Positions 1-9,298 of a stretch of DNA of 64,000 nucleotides are shown piece after piece (position 1 is the first letter of the stretch; every line of letters begins with the position of its first letter). A program made the translations under genes and the position numbers. The notes under the pieces are model-generated. The model did not search any database and was not told the origin of the DNA. It saw only the letters and a list, made by a program, of their open reading frames with translations. The DNA is from Azospirillum baldaniorum (lineage in GTDB: Bacteria; Pseudomonadota; Alphaproteobacteria; Azospirillales; Azospirillaceae), in contig NZ_CP022253.1 in NCBI RefSeq assembly GCF_003119195.2, forward strand, positions 80,001 through 144,000, read 5' to 3'.

Positions 1-73
1 CAGCAATCCGCGTGGCAAACCCTGACCGGCACCGCCGGGAAATCGGTTGTTGGCCGGCAACAGGCCGAACGGA

Positions 74-99
74 CGGGCAGGCTGAACGGGCAGGCTGAA
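74..99. repeat. 13-bp tandem direct repeat upstream of the GGDEF regulator
   Basis: CGGGCAGGCTGAA occurs twice head to tail (74-86 and 87-99), followed by degenerate GGACGGACAGGACGG copies up to about 118. The repeat lies 30-55 bp before the start codon of the response-regulator gene, so it could be a regulator site or a slippage-prone array in its leader. No ribosome-binding site beyond a weak GGCGGAAC is visible. Confidence 0.6.
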
Positions 100-129
100 C
101 GGACGGACAGGACGGGCGGAACGCACAGC

Positions 130-1683
130 ATGGAAACCGACCTTCTGTTCGCAGACGACGACCAGCCGCCGCCGCCCGAGGACGGGGCGGAGCCGTGGAT
201 CGTGCTGGTCGCGGACGACGATCCGGAGGTCCACGCGGTCACCCGGCTGGCTCTGGGGGGGCTGCGCTACAAGGGGCGGCGCCTGTCGCTCGTTAGCGCC
301 CTGTCGGCGGGCGAGGCCGCGGCTGTCCTGCGCTGCACCCCCAATGTCGCCATCATCCTGCTCGACGTGGTGATGGAGACGGACGACGCCGGGCTGCGGC
401 TGGTCCGCACCATCCGCGAGGAGCTGAACAACCACGCCATCCGCATCATCCTGCGCACCGGCCAGCCGGGACAGGCGCCGGAGGAGGACGTGGTCCTCGC
501 CTATGACATCAACGACTACAAGTCCAAGGCGGAGCTGACGGCGAAGAAGCTGTTCACCTCCGTCGTCGCGGCCCTGCGCGCCTACGCCGACATCGTGGCG
601 CTGGAGACCAACCGCCGCGGGCTTCAGCAGATCATCCAGTCCACCGACCGGCTGTTCGAGCTGCGCTGCATGCAGCAGTTCGCCGCCGGGGTGCTGACCC
701 AGCTGTCCGCCTTCCTGCGGGTGAAGCCCGACGCCATCCTGTGCGCCCAACGCGGCGCCGCCGGCCGACCGCTGCCGGACGGCGCCTTCTACGTTCTGGC
801 CGGGGCCGGCTGCTACGCCGAGGCGGCCGGGCAGACGGCGTCGCCGACCGGAGCGGTGATCCCGCCGGCCCTCGCCGAGCGCATCACCGATGCCTTCCGC
901 AGCCGCCGCAGCCATTACGGCGCCAACGAGACGACCCTGTTCATCCGCGTGCCGGACGGGCACGAGGTAGCGGCGTGGATTCACACCGATCGTCCGCTGG
1001 ACGAGGTGGACCGTGGGTTGGTCGAGGTGTTCGCCTCCAAGATCGCCCTCAGCTTCGCCAACGTCAGCCTGTATGAGCGGCTGCGCGAAGCCAACGAGAC
1101 GCTGGAGGCCCGCGTCGCCGAACGCACCCGGGCGCTGGAGGCGGCGAACGCCAAGCTGGAGCGGCTGGCCACCGTCGATCCGCTGACCGCCGTGTGGAAC
1201 CGTCGGCACTTCCTGGACCTCGCCGCGGCGGAGTTGGGGCGGGCGCATCGGCACGGACGCCGGCTGAGCGTGATCCTGCTCGACCTCGACAACTTCAAGG
1301 CGGTCAACGACGGCCACGGCCACGCCGCCGGGGACGAGGCGCTGCGCACGGCGGTGGTCCGCGCCCGCGAGGCGCTGCGCACCTCCGACCAGATCGCCCG
1401 TTTCGGCGGGGAGGAGTTCGTCGCGCTGCTGCCGGAAACCGACCTTGCCGGGGCGCGCATCGTGGCCGAGCGGGTGCGCGCCGCCATCGCCGGAAGCCCG
1501 GTGGTGACCGACGGCCGGGCCATCCCCATCACCGCCAGCCTGGGCGTGGCCGAGTGGAGCGCGTCGGAGCCCTCCATCGAACTGACCCTCCGCCGCGCCG
1601 ACGCCGCGCTCTACGAGGCCAAGCTGGCCGGGCGGGACCGCGTGTGCGCGGCGGACGAGCCGAAGGCACCGGCCCGCCCCTGA
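130..1683 (+). CDS. DUF3369 response regulator with GGDEF diguanylate cyclase output
   Basis: This cytoplasmic 517-residue regulator is predicted to make cyclic di-GMP from GTP. The receiver domain (about 24-150) has the acidic DDD pocket, phospho-acceptor Asp79 in LLDVV, the conserved Thr in LRTGQPGQ and Lys in NDYKSK. A DUF3369 sensor-like region follows (about 155-320), then a short coiled coil and a GGDEF domain (about 350-505). The active-site motif is GGEEF at 426-430, and the inhibitory-site RTSD (417-420) sits exactly five residues before it, so feedback inhibition by product is likely. The N-terminal LLFADDD peptide recurs in the HD-GYP regulator at 33103-34737. The input kinase is not in the window. 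The family assignment is firm; the signal it senses is unknown. Confidence 0.93.
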   Translation: METDLLFADDDQPPPPEDGAEPWIVLVADDDPEVHAVTRLALGGLRYKGRRLSLVSALSAGEAAAVLRCTPNVAIILLDVVMETDDAGLRLVRTIREELNNHAIRIILRTGQPGQAPEEDVVLAYDINDYKSKAELTAKKLFTSVVAALRAYADIVALETNRRGLQQIIQSTDRLFELRCMQQFAAGVLTQLSAFLRVKPDAILCAQRGAAGRPLPDGAFYVLAGAGCYAEAAGQTASPTGAVIPPALAERITDAFRSRRSHYGANETTLFIRVPDGHEVAAWIHTDRPLDEVDRGLVEVFASKIALSFANVSLYERLREANETLEARVAERTRALEAANAKLERLATVDPLTAVWNRRHFLDLAAAELGRAHRHGRRLSVILLDLDNFKAVNDGHGHAAGDEALRTAVVRAREALRTSDQIARFGGEEFVALLPETDLAGARIVAERVRAAIAGSPVVTDGRAIPITASLGVAEWSASEPSIELTLRRADAALYEAKLAGRDRVCAADEPKAPARP

Positions 1684-2027
1684 TCCGGCCCTGATCCGGC
1701 GTCACGCCACGCGCGTCACTGGCGGACTGGAGAGGGCGGCCCAAGAAAAGACAGCCCCGAAGCGCTGGAAGAGGGGCTGCCGCTTCCGGTCCAGGGCCTG
1801 GACGAAACGAAGGCGCGAGAGAAGACCAACGCCCGCCATCGCGAACACTAGAGCCTCTCCGTTCTTTCGGTGAAGCCTTACCTCGATTGACGACCCGGAC
1901 GGATAGGCTTCCCCGTTTGGGGGAGCCCCGGTGGCGGTCATCTGCCGGACGGACGGTTGCTGTCACCTCTTTTCGCTACCATGTCCTTCACAGTTGCGTC
2001 ATTCTGATCGGGTCAAGCGGAGGAGCC
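1684..2027. other. 344-bp intergenic region with a minus-strand terminator but no convincing gene
   Basis: The only clear structure is a hairpin at 1752-1779 with a T-rich tail on the minus strand, which implies minus-strand transcription from somewhere between about 1780 and 2030. A 79-codon minus-strand frame (1702-1941) runs straight through that terminator, so I do not call it a gene. A small RNA is the simplest alternative. Confidence 0.5.
1742..1779 (-). terminator. Rho-independent terminator on the minus strand
   Basis: Inverted arms CAGCCCC (1752-1758) and GGGGCTG (1773-1779) enclose a 14-nt loop. On the minus strand they are followed by TCTTTTCTTGG. No annotated minus-strand gene ends here, so it probably closes an unrecognised short transcript. 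Confidence 0.55.
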
Positions 2028-2150
2028 ATGATGGATCTCGATCTGGTCGTGCTCGTTGGGGCGATGGCTGCGGCCCTCGCCGGTCTCGCTGCCGCCCGCC
2101 CGGCCATGAAGCCGGTGCGCGTGCGCAGCCGGAACCGCCGTCGGCGCTGA
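2028..2150 (+). CDS. small hypothetical single-pass membrane protein (40 aa)
   Basis: A strong GGAGGAG-type ribosome-binding site (2019-2025) precedes tandem ATG codons at 2028 and 2031. The 40-residue product starts MMDLDLVV, has one hydrophobic segment (about 5-24, Ala/Leu/Val-rich) and ends in an arginine-rich tail (RVRSRNRRRR). This fits a small inner-membrane protein with the basic tail in the cytoplasm. It converges on the psp operon, ending about 105 bp before pspC ends. I do not recognise a family. The good translation signal is the main support. Confidence 0.5.
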   Translation: MMDLDLVVLVGAMAAALAGLAAARPAMKPVRVRSRNRRRR

Positions 2151-2254
2151 CCCACCGGCGCCGCGTCAGGCGGCGCTTCGGTTCACGGCGCCGCGAAACG
2201 CGCGGCGCTGCGGTCAGGCGGCGGCCTTGCCCCGGAGGCGCTCCGGGGCTGCCG

Positions 2255-2656
2255 TCAGCGGTCCAGGTTGCGGATCGCGCGGTTGAGTTCGTACTCTTTG
2301 GAAGCGACATGCGCTTCCAGGTTCCCCACGCGCTTTTCGAAATCGCGGAAGCGTTGCGTCAAGCCGGCCAGGGTGCGGTCAGGCTTGATCGACACGCCGC
2401 GCCAGAAGGCCTCCTCCTCCGGATTGCGGTAGACCGCCGGCGGCTTGACCGGCAGGACCAGAACCGCGATCACATAGGCGAGGATCACCGGCGGCATGAA
2501 GAAGAACAGGCTCAGCACCAGGGCCAGCCGCGCCAGTCCGGGCCGGAACCCGAAATAATCGGCGATGCCGGCGCACACGCCCCCCACCACGCCACGCTGC
2601 GGATCGCGGTAGAGCCGGTGCGGGTTGGGCGAGTCGTAGGGCGAAGAACGGTCCAT
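2255..2656 (-). CDS. pspC: PspC-domain phage shock protein
   Basis: This 133-residue inner-membrane protein belongs to the phage-shock system, which senses envelope damage. The PspC domain occupies about 14-70: it opens with LYRDPQRGVVGGVCAGIADYF, the classic GG-xx-AGIAxYF pattern, and continues into a transmembrane segment (FFFMPPVILAYVIAVLVLPV). The C-terminal half (about 95-133) is a predicted coiled coil with heptad leucines, as in enterobacterial PspC. In E. coli, PspB and PspC recruit PspA to the membrane. This is the last gene of the minus-strand cluster small protein-pspA-pspB-pspC. Confidence 0.93.
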   Translation of the reverse strand: MDRSSPYDSPNPHRLYRDPQRGVVGGVCAGIADYFGFRPGLARLALVLSLFFFMPPVILAYVIAVLVLPVKPPAVYRNPEEEAFWRGVSIKPDRTLAGLTQRFRDFEKRVGNLEAHVASKEYELNRAIRNLDR

Positions 2657-2701
2657 CGTCGGGCTCCCGTCAGGTCGGAATGATCGTGGAATGCGGCCGG
2701 C

Positions 2702-2929
2702 TCACAGCTTGTCGCGCCAATTGGGCGACTCCGCGTCGAGCACCCGTTCCAGCGCGTGGATGCGGCCCTCCAGGCGGTTGGAGATGTCCCACAGCTCGGC
2801 CAGAAGCTGCTCGTCCTGGGCCGACAGCCCGCGCTGCCCACGCCATTTGGTGATGTAGTGGAAGATGATCCAAAGCGGTGCCACCACGGTCATGAAGAGC
2901 GCCGCGAGGACGAAGCTGAAACCGCTCAT
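2702..2929 (-). CDS. pspB: phage shock protein B
   Basis: At 75 residues it has the normal PspB length. An N-terminal membrane helix (about 4-24, FSFVLAALFMTVVAPLWIIF) is followed by HYITKWR, close to the family's HYxxKWK signature, and then a cytoplasmic coiled coil (about 37-70). PspB acts with PspC as the membrane sensor that pulls PspA away from PspF. The start lies 34 bp beyond the small palindrome at 2962-2991 and 127 bp after pspA ends, so it is probably co-transcribed with pspA. Confidence 0.92.
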   Translation of the reverse strand: MSGFSFVLAALFMTVVAPLWIIFHYITKWRGQRGLSAQDEQLLAELWDISNRLEGRIHALERVLDAESPNWRDKL

Positions 2930-2961
2930 CAGGGGACGGCCTTTCTTGTTGTTTGAGGAAA

Positions 2962-2991
2962 CCCCTCTCCCGCGAAGCGGCGGGAGAGGGG
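2962..2991. repeat. short palindromic repeat between pspA and pspB
   Basis: Arms CCCCTCTCCCG (2962-2972) and CGGGAGAGGGG (2981-2991) surround an 8-nt loop (CGAAGCGG). This is the core of the dispersed CCCTCTCC/GGAGAGGG family seen at several other sites. No T-run follows, so it may stabilise or attenuate the psp mRNA rather than end it. Confidence 0.75.
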
Positions 2992-3055
2992 GCTCAACAC
3001 CAACCCCGCTGTCGGCAAAGACGAAGTCGGGGCCAGTGTCGACGCCGGTGTGGGA

Positions 3056-3727
3056 TCAGCTTCCCCGGCGCGCGGCGACGCGGGCCTTCAGCGCGGCCAG
3101 CTCGTCCTGGACCTTCTTGTCGGCCTCCAGTTCCGCGATCTCCTCGGTCAGCGTCTTGGTGCGGCCCACGTCGTAGGCCTCCACGCGGCCCTCCAGCTCG
3201 TCGAGGTTGCGCTCCACCTGCTCGAAGCGGGAGAAGGCGTCGTTGATCCGCTCGTCGTGCAGGGTGGAGCGGACGCGGACGCGGTTGGCCGCCGTCTTGG
3301 TGCGGGCGACCAGCGCCTTCTCGCGGTTCTTGGCGTCGGTCAGCTTGGCCTGCAGACGGCCGATGTCCTCGTTGGACTTGGACAGCGCCTCCTCGACCTG
3401 GGCGAGCTGGGTGGTCAGGACGTCCGCCTCCTCGGCGGCGCGCGACTTGGCCAGCAGCGCCTGCTTGGCGAGATCCTCGCGGTCGTGGGTCAGCGCCGTC
3501 TCGGCCTTGCGGTCCCAGGAGTCGCGCTCGCGGTGCAGGTCGGCGATGCGGCGCTCGATCTCCTTGCGCTCGGCGATGATCTTCACCGTGGAGGAGCGCA
3601 CCTCGACCAGCGTGTCCTCCATCTCCTGGATGATCAGACGGATCAGCTTCTCCGGGTCCTCCGCGCGGTCGAGCAGGGAGTTGAGGTTGGACTGCACGAT
3701 GTCGGTGAGGCGCGAAAAGATGCTCAT
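3056..3727 (-). CDS. pspA: phage shock protein A (PspA/IM30 family)
   Basis: The 223-residue product matches E. coli PspA in length (222). It starts MSIFSRLTDIVQSNLNSLLD, the amphipathic helix that binds stressed membranes, and is then almost entirely alpha-helical coiled coil (about 25-215) with the early EDPEKLIRLIIQEMED motif. PspA has two known roles: it inhibits PspF through its AAA+ domain, and it assembles into membrane-supporting scaffolds. It is the second gene of the minus-strand psp operon, 45 bp after the small membrane-protein gene. Confidence 0.96.
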   Translation of the reverse strand: MSIFSRLTDIVQSNLNSLLDRAEDPEKLIRLIIQEMEDTLVEVRSSTVKIIAERKEIERRIADLHRERDSWDRKAETALTHDREDLAKQALLAKSRAAEEADVLTTQLAQVEEALSKSNEDIGRLQAKLTDAKNREKALVARTKTAANRVRVRSTLHDERINDAFSRFEQVERNLDELEGRVEAYDVGRTKTLTEEIAELEADKKVQDELAALKARVAARRGS

Positions 3728-3772
3728 GGGGATGTGTCCGTTCTTGGTCGCTTTGGGTGGGCGTTGGTTGCG

Positions 3773-3919
3773 TCAGCCGAGGATCGTGGCGATCAGCAGG
3801 CCGGCGGCGAAAAACGCCCAGCTCTCGGTGGGGCGGCTGGTCAGGTAGGTCCGGATGCGCGCCGCCAGCGGACGGGCCTCGCGGGTGTAGCGGCGGTGGT
3901 AGTCGCTGTAGTGGCTCAT
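3773..3919 (-). CDS. small membrane protein leading the psp operon (48 aa)
   Basis: ATG at 3917-3919 has a good AAGGAGA ribosome-binding site just upstream. The 48-residue product is basic and tyrosine-rich at its N terminus (MSHYSDYHRRYTREARPLAA) and ends in one hydrophobic helix (about 34-48, WAFFAAGLLIATIL). It is the first gene behind the sigma-54 promoter at 3949-3963, so it should be induced together with pspA. It does not resemble PspB or PspC. By position and size it could play a PspD- or PspG-like role, but I see no sequence similarity that would settle this. Confidence 0.75.
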   Translation of the reverse strand: MSHYSDYHRRYTREARPLAARIRTYLTSRPTESWAFFAAGLLIATILG

Positions 3920-3948
3920 GCGGGTCTCCTTGTTTGGTCTCCTTCTTC

Positions 3949-3963
3949 GCAATGGCCGTGCCA
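3949..3963 (-). promoter_or_regulatory. sigma-54 (-24/-12) promoter of the psp operon
   Basis: Read on the minus strand, the site is TGGCAC-N5-TTGC (TGGCACGGCCATTGC), a full match to the sigma-54 consensus with correct spacing. Transcription would start near 3937, about 18 bp before the small membrane-protein start codon. The divergent pspF starts 120 bp away, leaving room for PspF and IHF sites between 3964 and 4083. Confidence 0.9.
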
Positions 3964-4083
3964 AAGCCGGGAATCCCCGCAAAGCCTTGGATTTTCTGAA
4001 GCGGGTGATTGGCGCCCAGGCTTGGAGCATCGCCCTTTCCGCGATAGAATGAAGAAATTCTCCAACTCTTCGCCTTTTTGACC

Positions 4084-5085
<1,002 letters not shown>

Positions 5086-5090
5086 CCTTC

Positions 5091-5115
5091 TCCCTCTCCC
5101 GCCCCGGGAGAGGGA
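5091..5115. terminator. hairpin between the convergent pspF and PHA-system genes
   Basis: TCCCTCTCCCG (5091-5101) and CGGGAGAGGGA (5105-5115) form an 11-bp stem with a CCC loop. It lies between pspF (ends 5085) and the opposing gene (ends 5118). The plus-strand side continues CTTTACTTCTTC, so it may act as a weak bidirectional terminator. It also belongs to the dispersed repeat family. Confidence 0.55.
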
Positions 5116-5117
5116 CT

Positions 5118-5429
5118 TTACTTCTTCTCCAGCAGCAGCGTGCCCTTGCTCTGCAGCCGGTCCTTGACCTTGTTGGCCAGCAGGCCGAGCGCCCAGGGAA
5201 GCTGCACCTCCACGGTGACGCTGTCGTCCTGCACGTCAATGAAGCCGGTGACGGTCTGGGCCATCGCCACCACGCGGAAATCCACGCGGTCGTCGGTCCA
5301 ATGGTCGTCCATGCTGCTGGCGACCGCGGCGAGGTGGGAGCGGGCCTGTCCCACCCCCTCCGCCACGCGCCGCTTCGCCTCGTCCCGGCCGAGCTTGTGG
5401 GGAATGGAAACGGTCAGGGGTTTCGACAT
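5118..5429 (-). CDS. polyhydroxyalkanoic acid system family protein
   Basis: This 103-residue protein matches the small PHA_gran_rgn family. It starts with the typical xVSIPHKLGRDEAKRRVxEG segment, has a central beta-rich part (VDFRVVAMAQTVTGFIDVQDD) and ends LPWALGLLANKVKDRLQSKGTLLLEKK. Members occur beside PHA synthesis or granule genes, but their biochemical role is poorly known. Here no PHA gene is adjacent; phaZ lies 17 kb away. The gene is divergent from the penicillin-binding protein and converges with pspF. Confidence 0.8.
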   Translation of the reverse strand: MSKPLTVSIPHKLGRDEAKRRVAEGVGQARSHLAAVASSMDDHWTDDRVDFRVVAMAQTVTGFIDVQDDSVTVEVQLPWALGLLANKVKDRLQSKGTLLLEKK

Positions 5430-5635
5430 GAACAGGCTCTCCGCTGCGTCAACGCTTATTCACACAAACAACAGTCCACGGCGGCTTTTCTTCCACCCCC
5501 GTCATCCATCTGCAACGGTGCTAAGACAAATCTTATCTCTTTCGAGGGCGCTCTTTCGTCGCAACGGGGCGGCGGCGTATAGCTTTCCATCACAGATTAC
5601 ATCGGGCATGGATTTCTTGGGGCCGCGACCGCGCC

Positions 5636-7810
5636 GTGAGCAACGATCGACCGGGCGAACTCTTTGCGGGGCCGCGCCCCATCCAGACGCGGGGCGAGGA
5701 ACCGGCGCTGCGTCCCCGCCTGCCCAAACGCGCGCCCAAGCCGGAAAAGCCCGCCAAGCCCGAGAAACCCAAGGCCGAGAAGCCGCGCAAGCCCGCTCCC
5801 CCGCCACGGAAGGCCGCTCCGAAAACCGCCAGAAGCGGCGGGCGGCGGACGATCCTCGGCACGCTGGTCTATGCCGGAACAGTCGCCGGGGTGTGGTGCG
5901 GCATCGCGCTGGGCGCGGTGCTGGCCTGGTTCGCCCTGGATCTGCCGGACATCTCCAAGGTGGCGCAGTTCGAACGGCGCGCCTCGGTCACCGTGCTGGC
6001 GGCCGACGGGGCGGAGTTCGCGCGCTTCGGCGACCTGCACGGCACGACGCTGGGCGTGCGCGACCTGCCGCCGCATCTCATCAACGCCGTTCTGGCCATC
6101 GAGGACCGGCGCTTCTATTCGCATTTCGGCGTCGATCCCATCGGCTTGGCCCGCGCGCTCTACGTCAACTGGCGGTCCGGCCGCTCAGCGCAGGGTGGTT
6201 CCACCATCACCCAGCAGCTCGCCAAGAACCTGTTCCTGACGCCCGAGAAGTCGCTGAAGCGCAAGATCCAGGAAGCCATGCTGGCGCTGTGGCTGGAGCA
6301 CCGCTTCACCAAGGACCAGATCCTCACCGCCTATCTGAACCGCGTCTATCTGGGGGCGGGCACCTTCGGGGTGGACGCGGCGGCGCGCACCTATTTCGGC
6401 AAGCCGGCGACCCAGCTCGACCTGCGGGAATCGGCGATCATCGCCGGCCTGCTCAAGGCGCCCTCGCGCTACGCCCCGTCCTCCAACCCGGACGAGGCGG
6501 CGGAGCGGTCGCGCGTCGTGATGGGCGCCATGGTGGACGCCGGCTTCATCACCGCGCAGGAGCTGGAGGCGGCGCGCAACGCCCCGCCGTCGGCCAAGCG
6601 CAAGCCGGGCGGCGACGGGCGCTATTTCGCCGATTGGGTGACGGAGCTGGTTTCGGCCTTCGTCGGTTCCGGCCACGGCGATGTGGTGGTGCGCACGACG
6701 CTGGACCTCAAGCTGCAGCGCGCGGCGGAGCAGCGGCTGGAGGAGATCCTGGCCGGCCCCGGTGCCGGTGCCAACGCGCGGCAGGGTGCGCTGGTCGCCA
6801 TGACCACCGACGGCGCGGTGCGCGCCCTGGTCGGCGGGCGGGACTACGACAACAGCGAGTTCAACCGCGCCACCCAGGCGATGCGCCAGCCGGGTTCGGC
6901 CTTCAAGCCCTTCGTCTATCTGGCGGCGCTGGAAGCCGGCTGGTCGCCCGACAGCCCGGTCGAGGACGCCCCGGTCCGCATCGGCGGCTGGAGCCCCGGC
7001 AACTACGATGGCAAGTTCCGCGGCACCATCACCATGGCCAACGCGCTGGCCCATTCGTCCAACACCGCGACTGTGCGCATCATCGACCGCATCGGGGTGG
7101 AGCGGGTGCGCCGGGTGGCGGCGGGGCTGGGCATCAACTCGCCGCTCGGCAAGGACCTGTCGCTGGCGCTCGGCACCAGCGAGGTCAACCTGCTGGAGCT
7201 GACCCGCGGCTACGCCGGCATCGCCAACCGCGGCGCCCCGGTCTGGCCCTACGCCATCACCGAGATCCGCGACCGCGACGGCAACGTCCTCTACCGGCGG
7301 CAGGCCGGCGGCTCCGTCCCCGTGGTCGACCCGGCGCACGCGGTGCAGCTCACCCGCATGATGACCGGCGTCATCGAATACGGCACCGGCAAGTCGGCCA
7401 AGCTCGACCGCCCGGCGGCGGCCAAGTCGGGCACCACCCAGGATTACCGCGACGCCTGGTTTGTCGGCTTCACCGCCGACCTCGTCGCCGGGGTGTGGCT
7501 GGGCAACGACAACAACGCCGAGATGAAGCGGGTCACCGGCGGCTCCCTGCCGGCCAAGCTGTGGCAGGGCTTCATGCTGGACGCCCACGCCGGCCGGCCG
7601 CCCCGCCCCCTGCCGGGGATGGAGGGCGCCCCCGCCTATGTCGCGTCCGGCGGCATCGCCGAACCCGCCCGCGCCACCCCGGCGGCGGCACCGGCGCGCG
7701 GGTCGTCGGGTGGCGGGGTAGCTTCCGGCATTGGCTCGCTGATCGAAAGCCTGACCGGCAAGGGCAGCGCGCCGCAGGTGCAGTACGACTACGGCAATCC
7801 GGTGCGGTGA
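5636..7810 (+). CDS. class A penicillin-binding protein (PBP1A family)
   Basis: This 724-residue inner-membrane enzyme polymerises and cross-links peptidoglycan. A cytoplasmic Lys/Pro/Glu-rich tail (1-70) precedes one membrane helix (about 73-100). The GT51 transglycosylase domain follows, with Glu156 in EDRRFYSHFG and the QGGSTITQQLAKN motif. The transpeptidase domain has SAFK (421-424, nucleophile Ser421), SSN (474-476) and KSGT (597-600). The C terminus is a low-complexity Ala/Pro/Gly tail. The start is GTG at 5636; no upstream ATG suits the domain boundary. It is shorter than enterobacterial PBP1A (about 850 residues) and lacks an obvious extra OB-fold insertion. Confidence 0.93.
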   Translation: MSNDRPGELFAGPRPIQTRGEEPALRPRLPKRAPKPEKPAKPEKPKAEKPRKPAPPPRKAAPKTARSGGRRTILGTLVYAGTVAGVWCGIALGAVLAWFALDLPDISKVAQFERRASVTVLAADGAEFARFGDLHGTTLGVRDLPPHLINAVLAIEDRRFYSHFGVDPIGLARALYVNWRSGRSAQGGSTITQQLAKNLFLTPEKSLKRKIQEAMLALWLEHRFTKDQILTAYLNRVYLGAGTFGVDAAARTYFGKPATQLDLRESAIIAGLLKAPSRYAPSSNPDEAAERSRVVMGAMVDAGFITAQELEAARNAPPSAKRKPGGDGRYFADWVTELVSAFVGSGHGDVVVRTTLDLKLQRAAEQRLEEILAGPGAGANARQGALVAMTTDGAVRALVGGRDYDNSEFNRATQAMRQPGSAFKPFVYLAALEAGWSPDSPVEDAPVRIGGWSPGNYDGKFRGTITMANALAHSSNTATVRIIDRIGVERVRRVAAGLGINSPLGKDLSLALGTSEVNLLELTRGYAGIANRGAPVWPYAITEIRDRDGNVLYRRQAGGSVPVVDPAHAVQLTRMMTGVIEYGTGKSAKLDRPAAAKSGTTQDYRDAWFVGFTADLVAGVWLGNDNNAEMKRVTGGSLPAKLWQGFMLDAHAGRPPRPLPGMEGAPAYVASGGIAEPARATPAAAPARGSSGGGVASGIGSLIESLTGKGSAPQVQYDYGNPVR

Positions 7811-7821
7811 GGGGGAGCGTA

Positions 7822-7914
7822 TTGCCCCCACCCCGGCCCTCCCCCGCTGTCGCAGGGGAGGGAGATTTAGTCCCCTCCCCTGCGACAGCGGGGGAGGGTT
7901 AGGGAGGGGGCAAG
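7822..7914. repeat. palindromic intergenic repeat, class B
   Basis: Outer arms TTGCCCCCACCC and GGGAGGGGGCAA enclose an inner pair, CCCTCCCCCGCTGTCGCAGG and its near-perfect complement CCTGCGACAGCGGGGGAGGG. The arms are separated only by GGAGGGAGATTTAGTCCCCT. The same architecture recurs at 60733-60838. It lies between the convergent penicillin-binding protein and flavoprotein genes, where it could fold into a long terminator-like hairpin. Confidence 0.8.
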
Positions 7915-7926
7915 CCCGGCAACGAC

Positions 7927-9174
7927 TCAGCCCCCCAGATACCCCAGCACGCCCTTCCCCACCCGCGCGCCCATGGCGAAGCAGCCTTGGAGGAGGTAGC
8001 CGCCGGTCGGCGCCTCCCAATCCAGCATCTCCCCGGCGACGAAGGTCCCCGGCAGGCGGGTCAGCATGAGCGATCCGTCCAGCTCCCCCAGCCGGACGCC
8101 GCCGGCGGTGGAAATGGCCCGCTCGATGGGCCGCACGCCGGTCAGCACCATCGACAGGCCCTTGATGTGGCGGGCCAGCGCCGCCGGGTCGGACAGCTCG
8201 GAGGCCGGGGTGAACTCGCGCAGCAGGGCGGCGCGCGGGCCGGTCAGCGACAGGGACTTCTTCAGGAAGGTGGACAGCGACTCCGCGCCGCGGCGGCGCA
8301 GCCGTTTGGCGATCGCCGACTCCGGCAGGTCCGGCATCAGGTCGATGGTCAGGGCGGCCCAGCCCTCGCGCTCGATGGCGTCGCGCAGCGGGGCGCTCAG
8401 CGCGTAGACGGCGCCGCCCTCGATGCCGGTTTCGGTGATGACGAACTCGCCCTTCAGCCGGCGGTCGCCGAAGGCGAGGCCGACGCTCTTGACCGGCTGG
8501 CCGGCGAAGCGCTCGCGCAGGTGATCGGACCAGGGCACCTCGAAGCCCATGTTGGACGGGCGCAACGGCGCGATGTCCACCCCCCGCGCCGCCAGCAGCT
8601 CGGTCCAGGCGCCGTCGGAACCGGTGCGCGGCCAGCTCGCCCCGCCCAGCGCCAGCAGGGTGGCGCGCGGGGCGACGGTGGTTTCGCTGCCGTCGCCGCG
8701 CTGGACGCGCAGCGCGCCCTGCTCATCCCAGCCCAGCCAGCGGTGGCGGGTGTGCAGGGTGACGCCCAGCCCCTCCAGCCGGCGCAGCCACGCGCGGACC
8801 AGGGTGGAAGCTTTCATCTGCACCGGAAAGACGCGCCCGCTGGAGCCGACGAAGGTCTCGATCCCGAGCCCGGTCGCCCAATCGCGCAGGTCCGCCGGGG
8901 AGAGGTCGGCCAGCAGATCGGCGAACAGCGACGCCTGCGCGCCGTAGCGGGCGGTGAAAGTGTCCAGCGCTTCGGAATGGGTCAGGTTCAGCCCGCCGCG
9001 TCCGGCCAGCAGCAGCTTGCGCGCCGGGGTGGGCATCCGTTCATAGACGGCGACCGAGCGGCCCGCGGCGGCGATGACCTCCGCCGCCATCAGCCCGGCC
9101 GGGCCGGCGCCGATGATCGCGACATCGGGAGAGAAGGCGTCGGGAGAGGAAACGGTGTCAGGGGCGTCGGTCAT
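7927..9174 (-). CDS. BaiN/HI0933-like FAD-dependent oxidoreductase (TIGR03862 type)
   Basis: The 415-residue flavoprotein starts MTDAPD; ATG at 9172-9174 is preferred over longer starts because the FAD motif begins soon after. The Rossmann fold has DVAIIGAGPAGLMAAEVIA, then KLLLAGRGGLNLTHSE, the hallmark of the HI0933/BaiN family. The C-terminal FAD contact GGVRLGELDGSLM and EMLDWEAPTGGYLLQGCFAMG are also present. The substrate is unknown for this subfamily. It appears to be a single-gene unit, convergent with the penicillin-binding protein. Confidence 0.88.
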   Translation of the reverse strand: MTDAPDTVSSPDAFSPDVAIIGAGPAGLMAAEVIAAAGRSVAVYERMPTPARKLLLAGRGGLNLTHSEALDTFTARYGAQASLFADLLADLSPADLRDWATGLGIETFVGSSGRVFPVQMKASTLVRAWLRRLEGLGVTLHTRHRWLGWDEQGALRVQRGDGSETTVAPRATLLALGGASWPRTGSDGAWTELLAARGVDIAPLRPSNMGFEVPWSDHLRERFAGQPVKSVGLAFGDRRLKGEFVITETGIEGGAVYALSAPLRDAIEREGWAALTIDLMPDLPESAIAKRLRRRGAESLSTFLKKSLSLTGPRAALLREFTPASELSDPAALARHIKGLSMVLTGVRPIERAISTAGGVRLGELDGSLMLTRLPGTFVAGEMLDWEAPTGGYLLQGCFAMGARVGKGVLGYLGG

Positions 9175-9298
9175 CGGGTCCCCCGAGGGGTGAAGGATGT
9201 CGACCGGTCCCGTCCGCGCCGCCTTCGCCAAAGGAAAAAGCAGCGTCGGACGGGACCGGGGCACTCAAGAAGCGGAGAATCGGCGGCGCGGGACCGGA

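Noticed and set aside
1702..1941. A 79-codon minus-strand frame
   Set aside because: It reads through the intrinsic terminator at 1742-1779, and I see no domain or ribosome-binding site.
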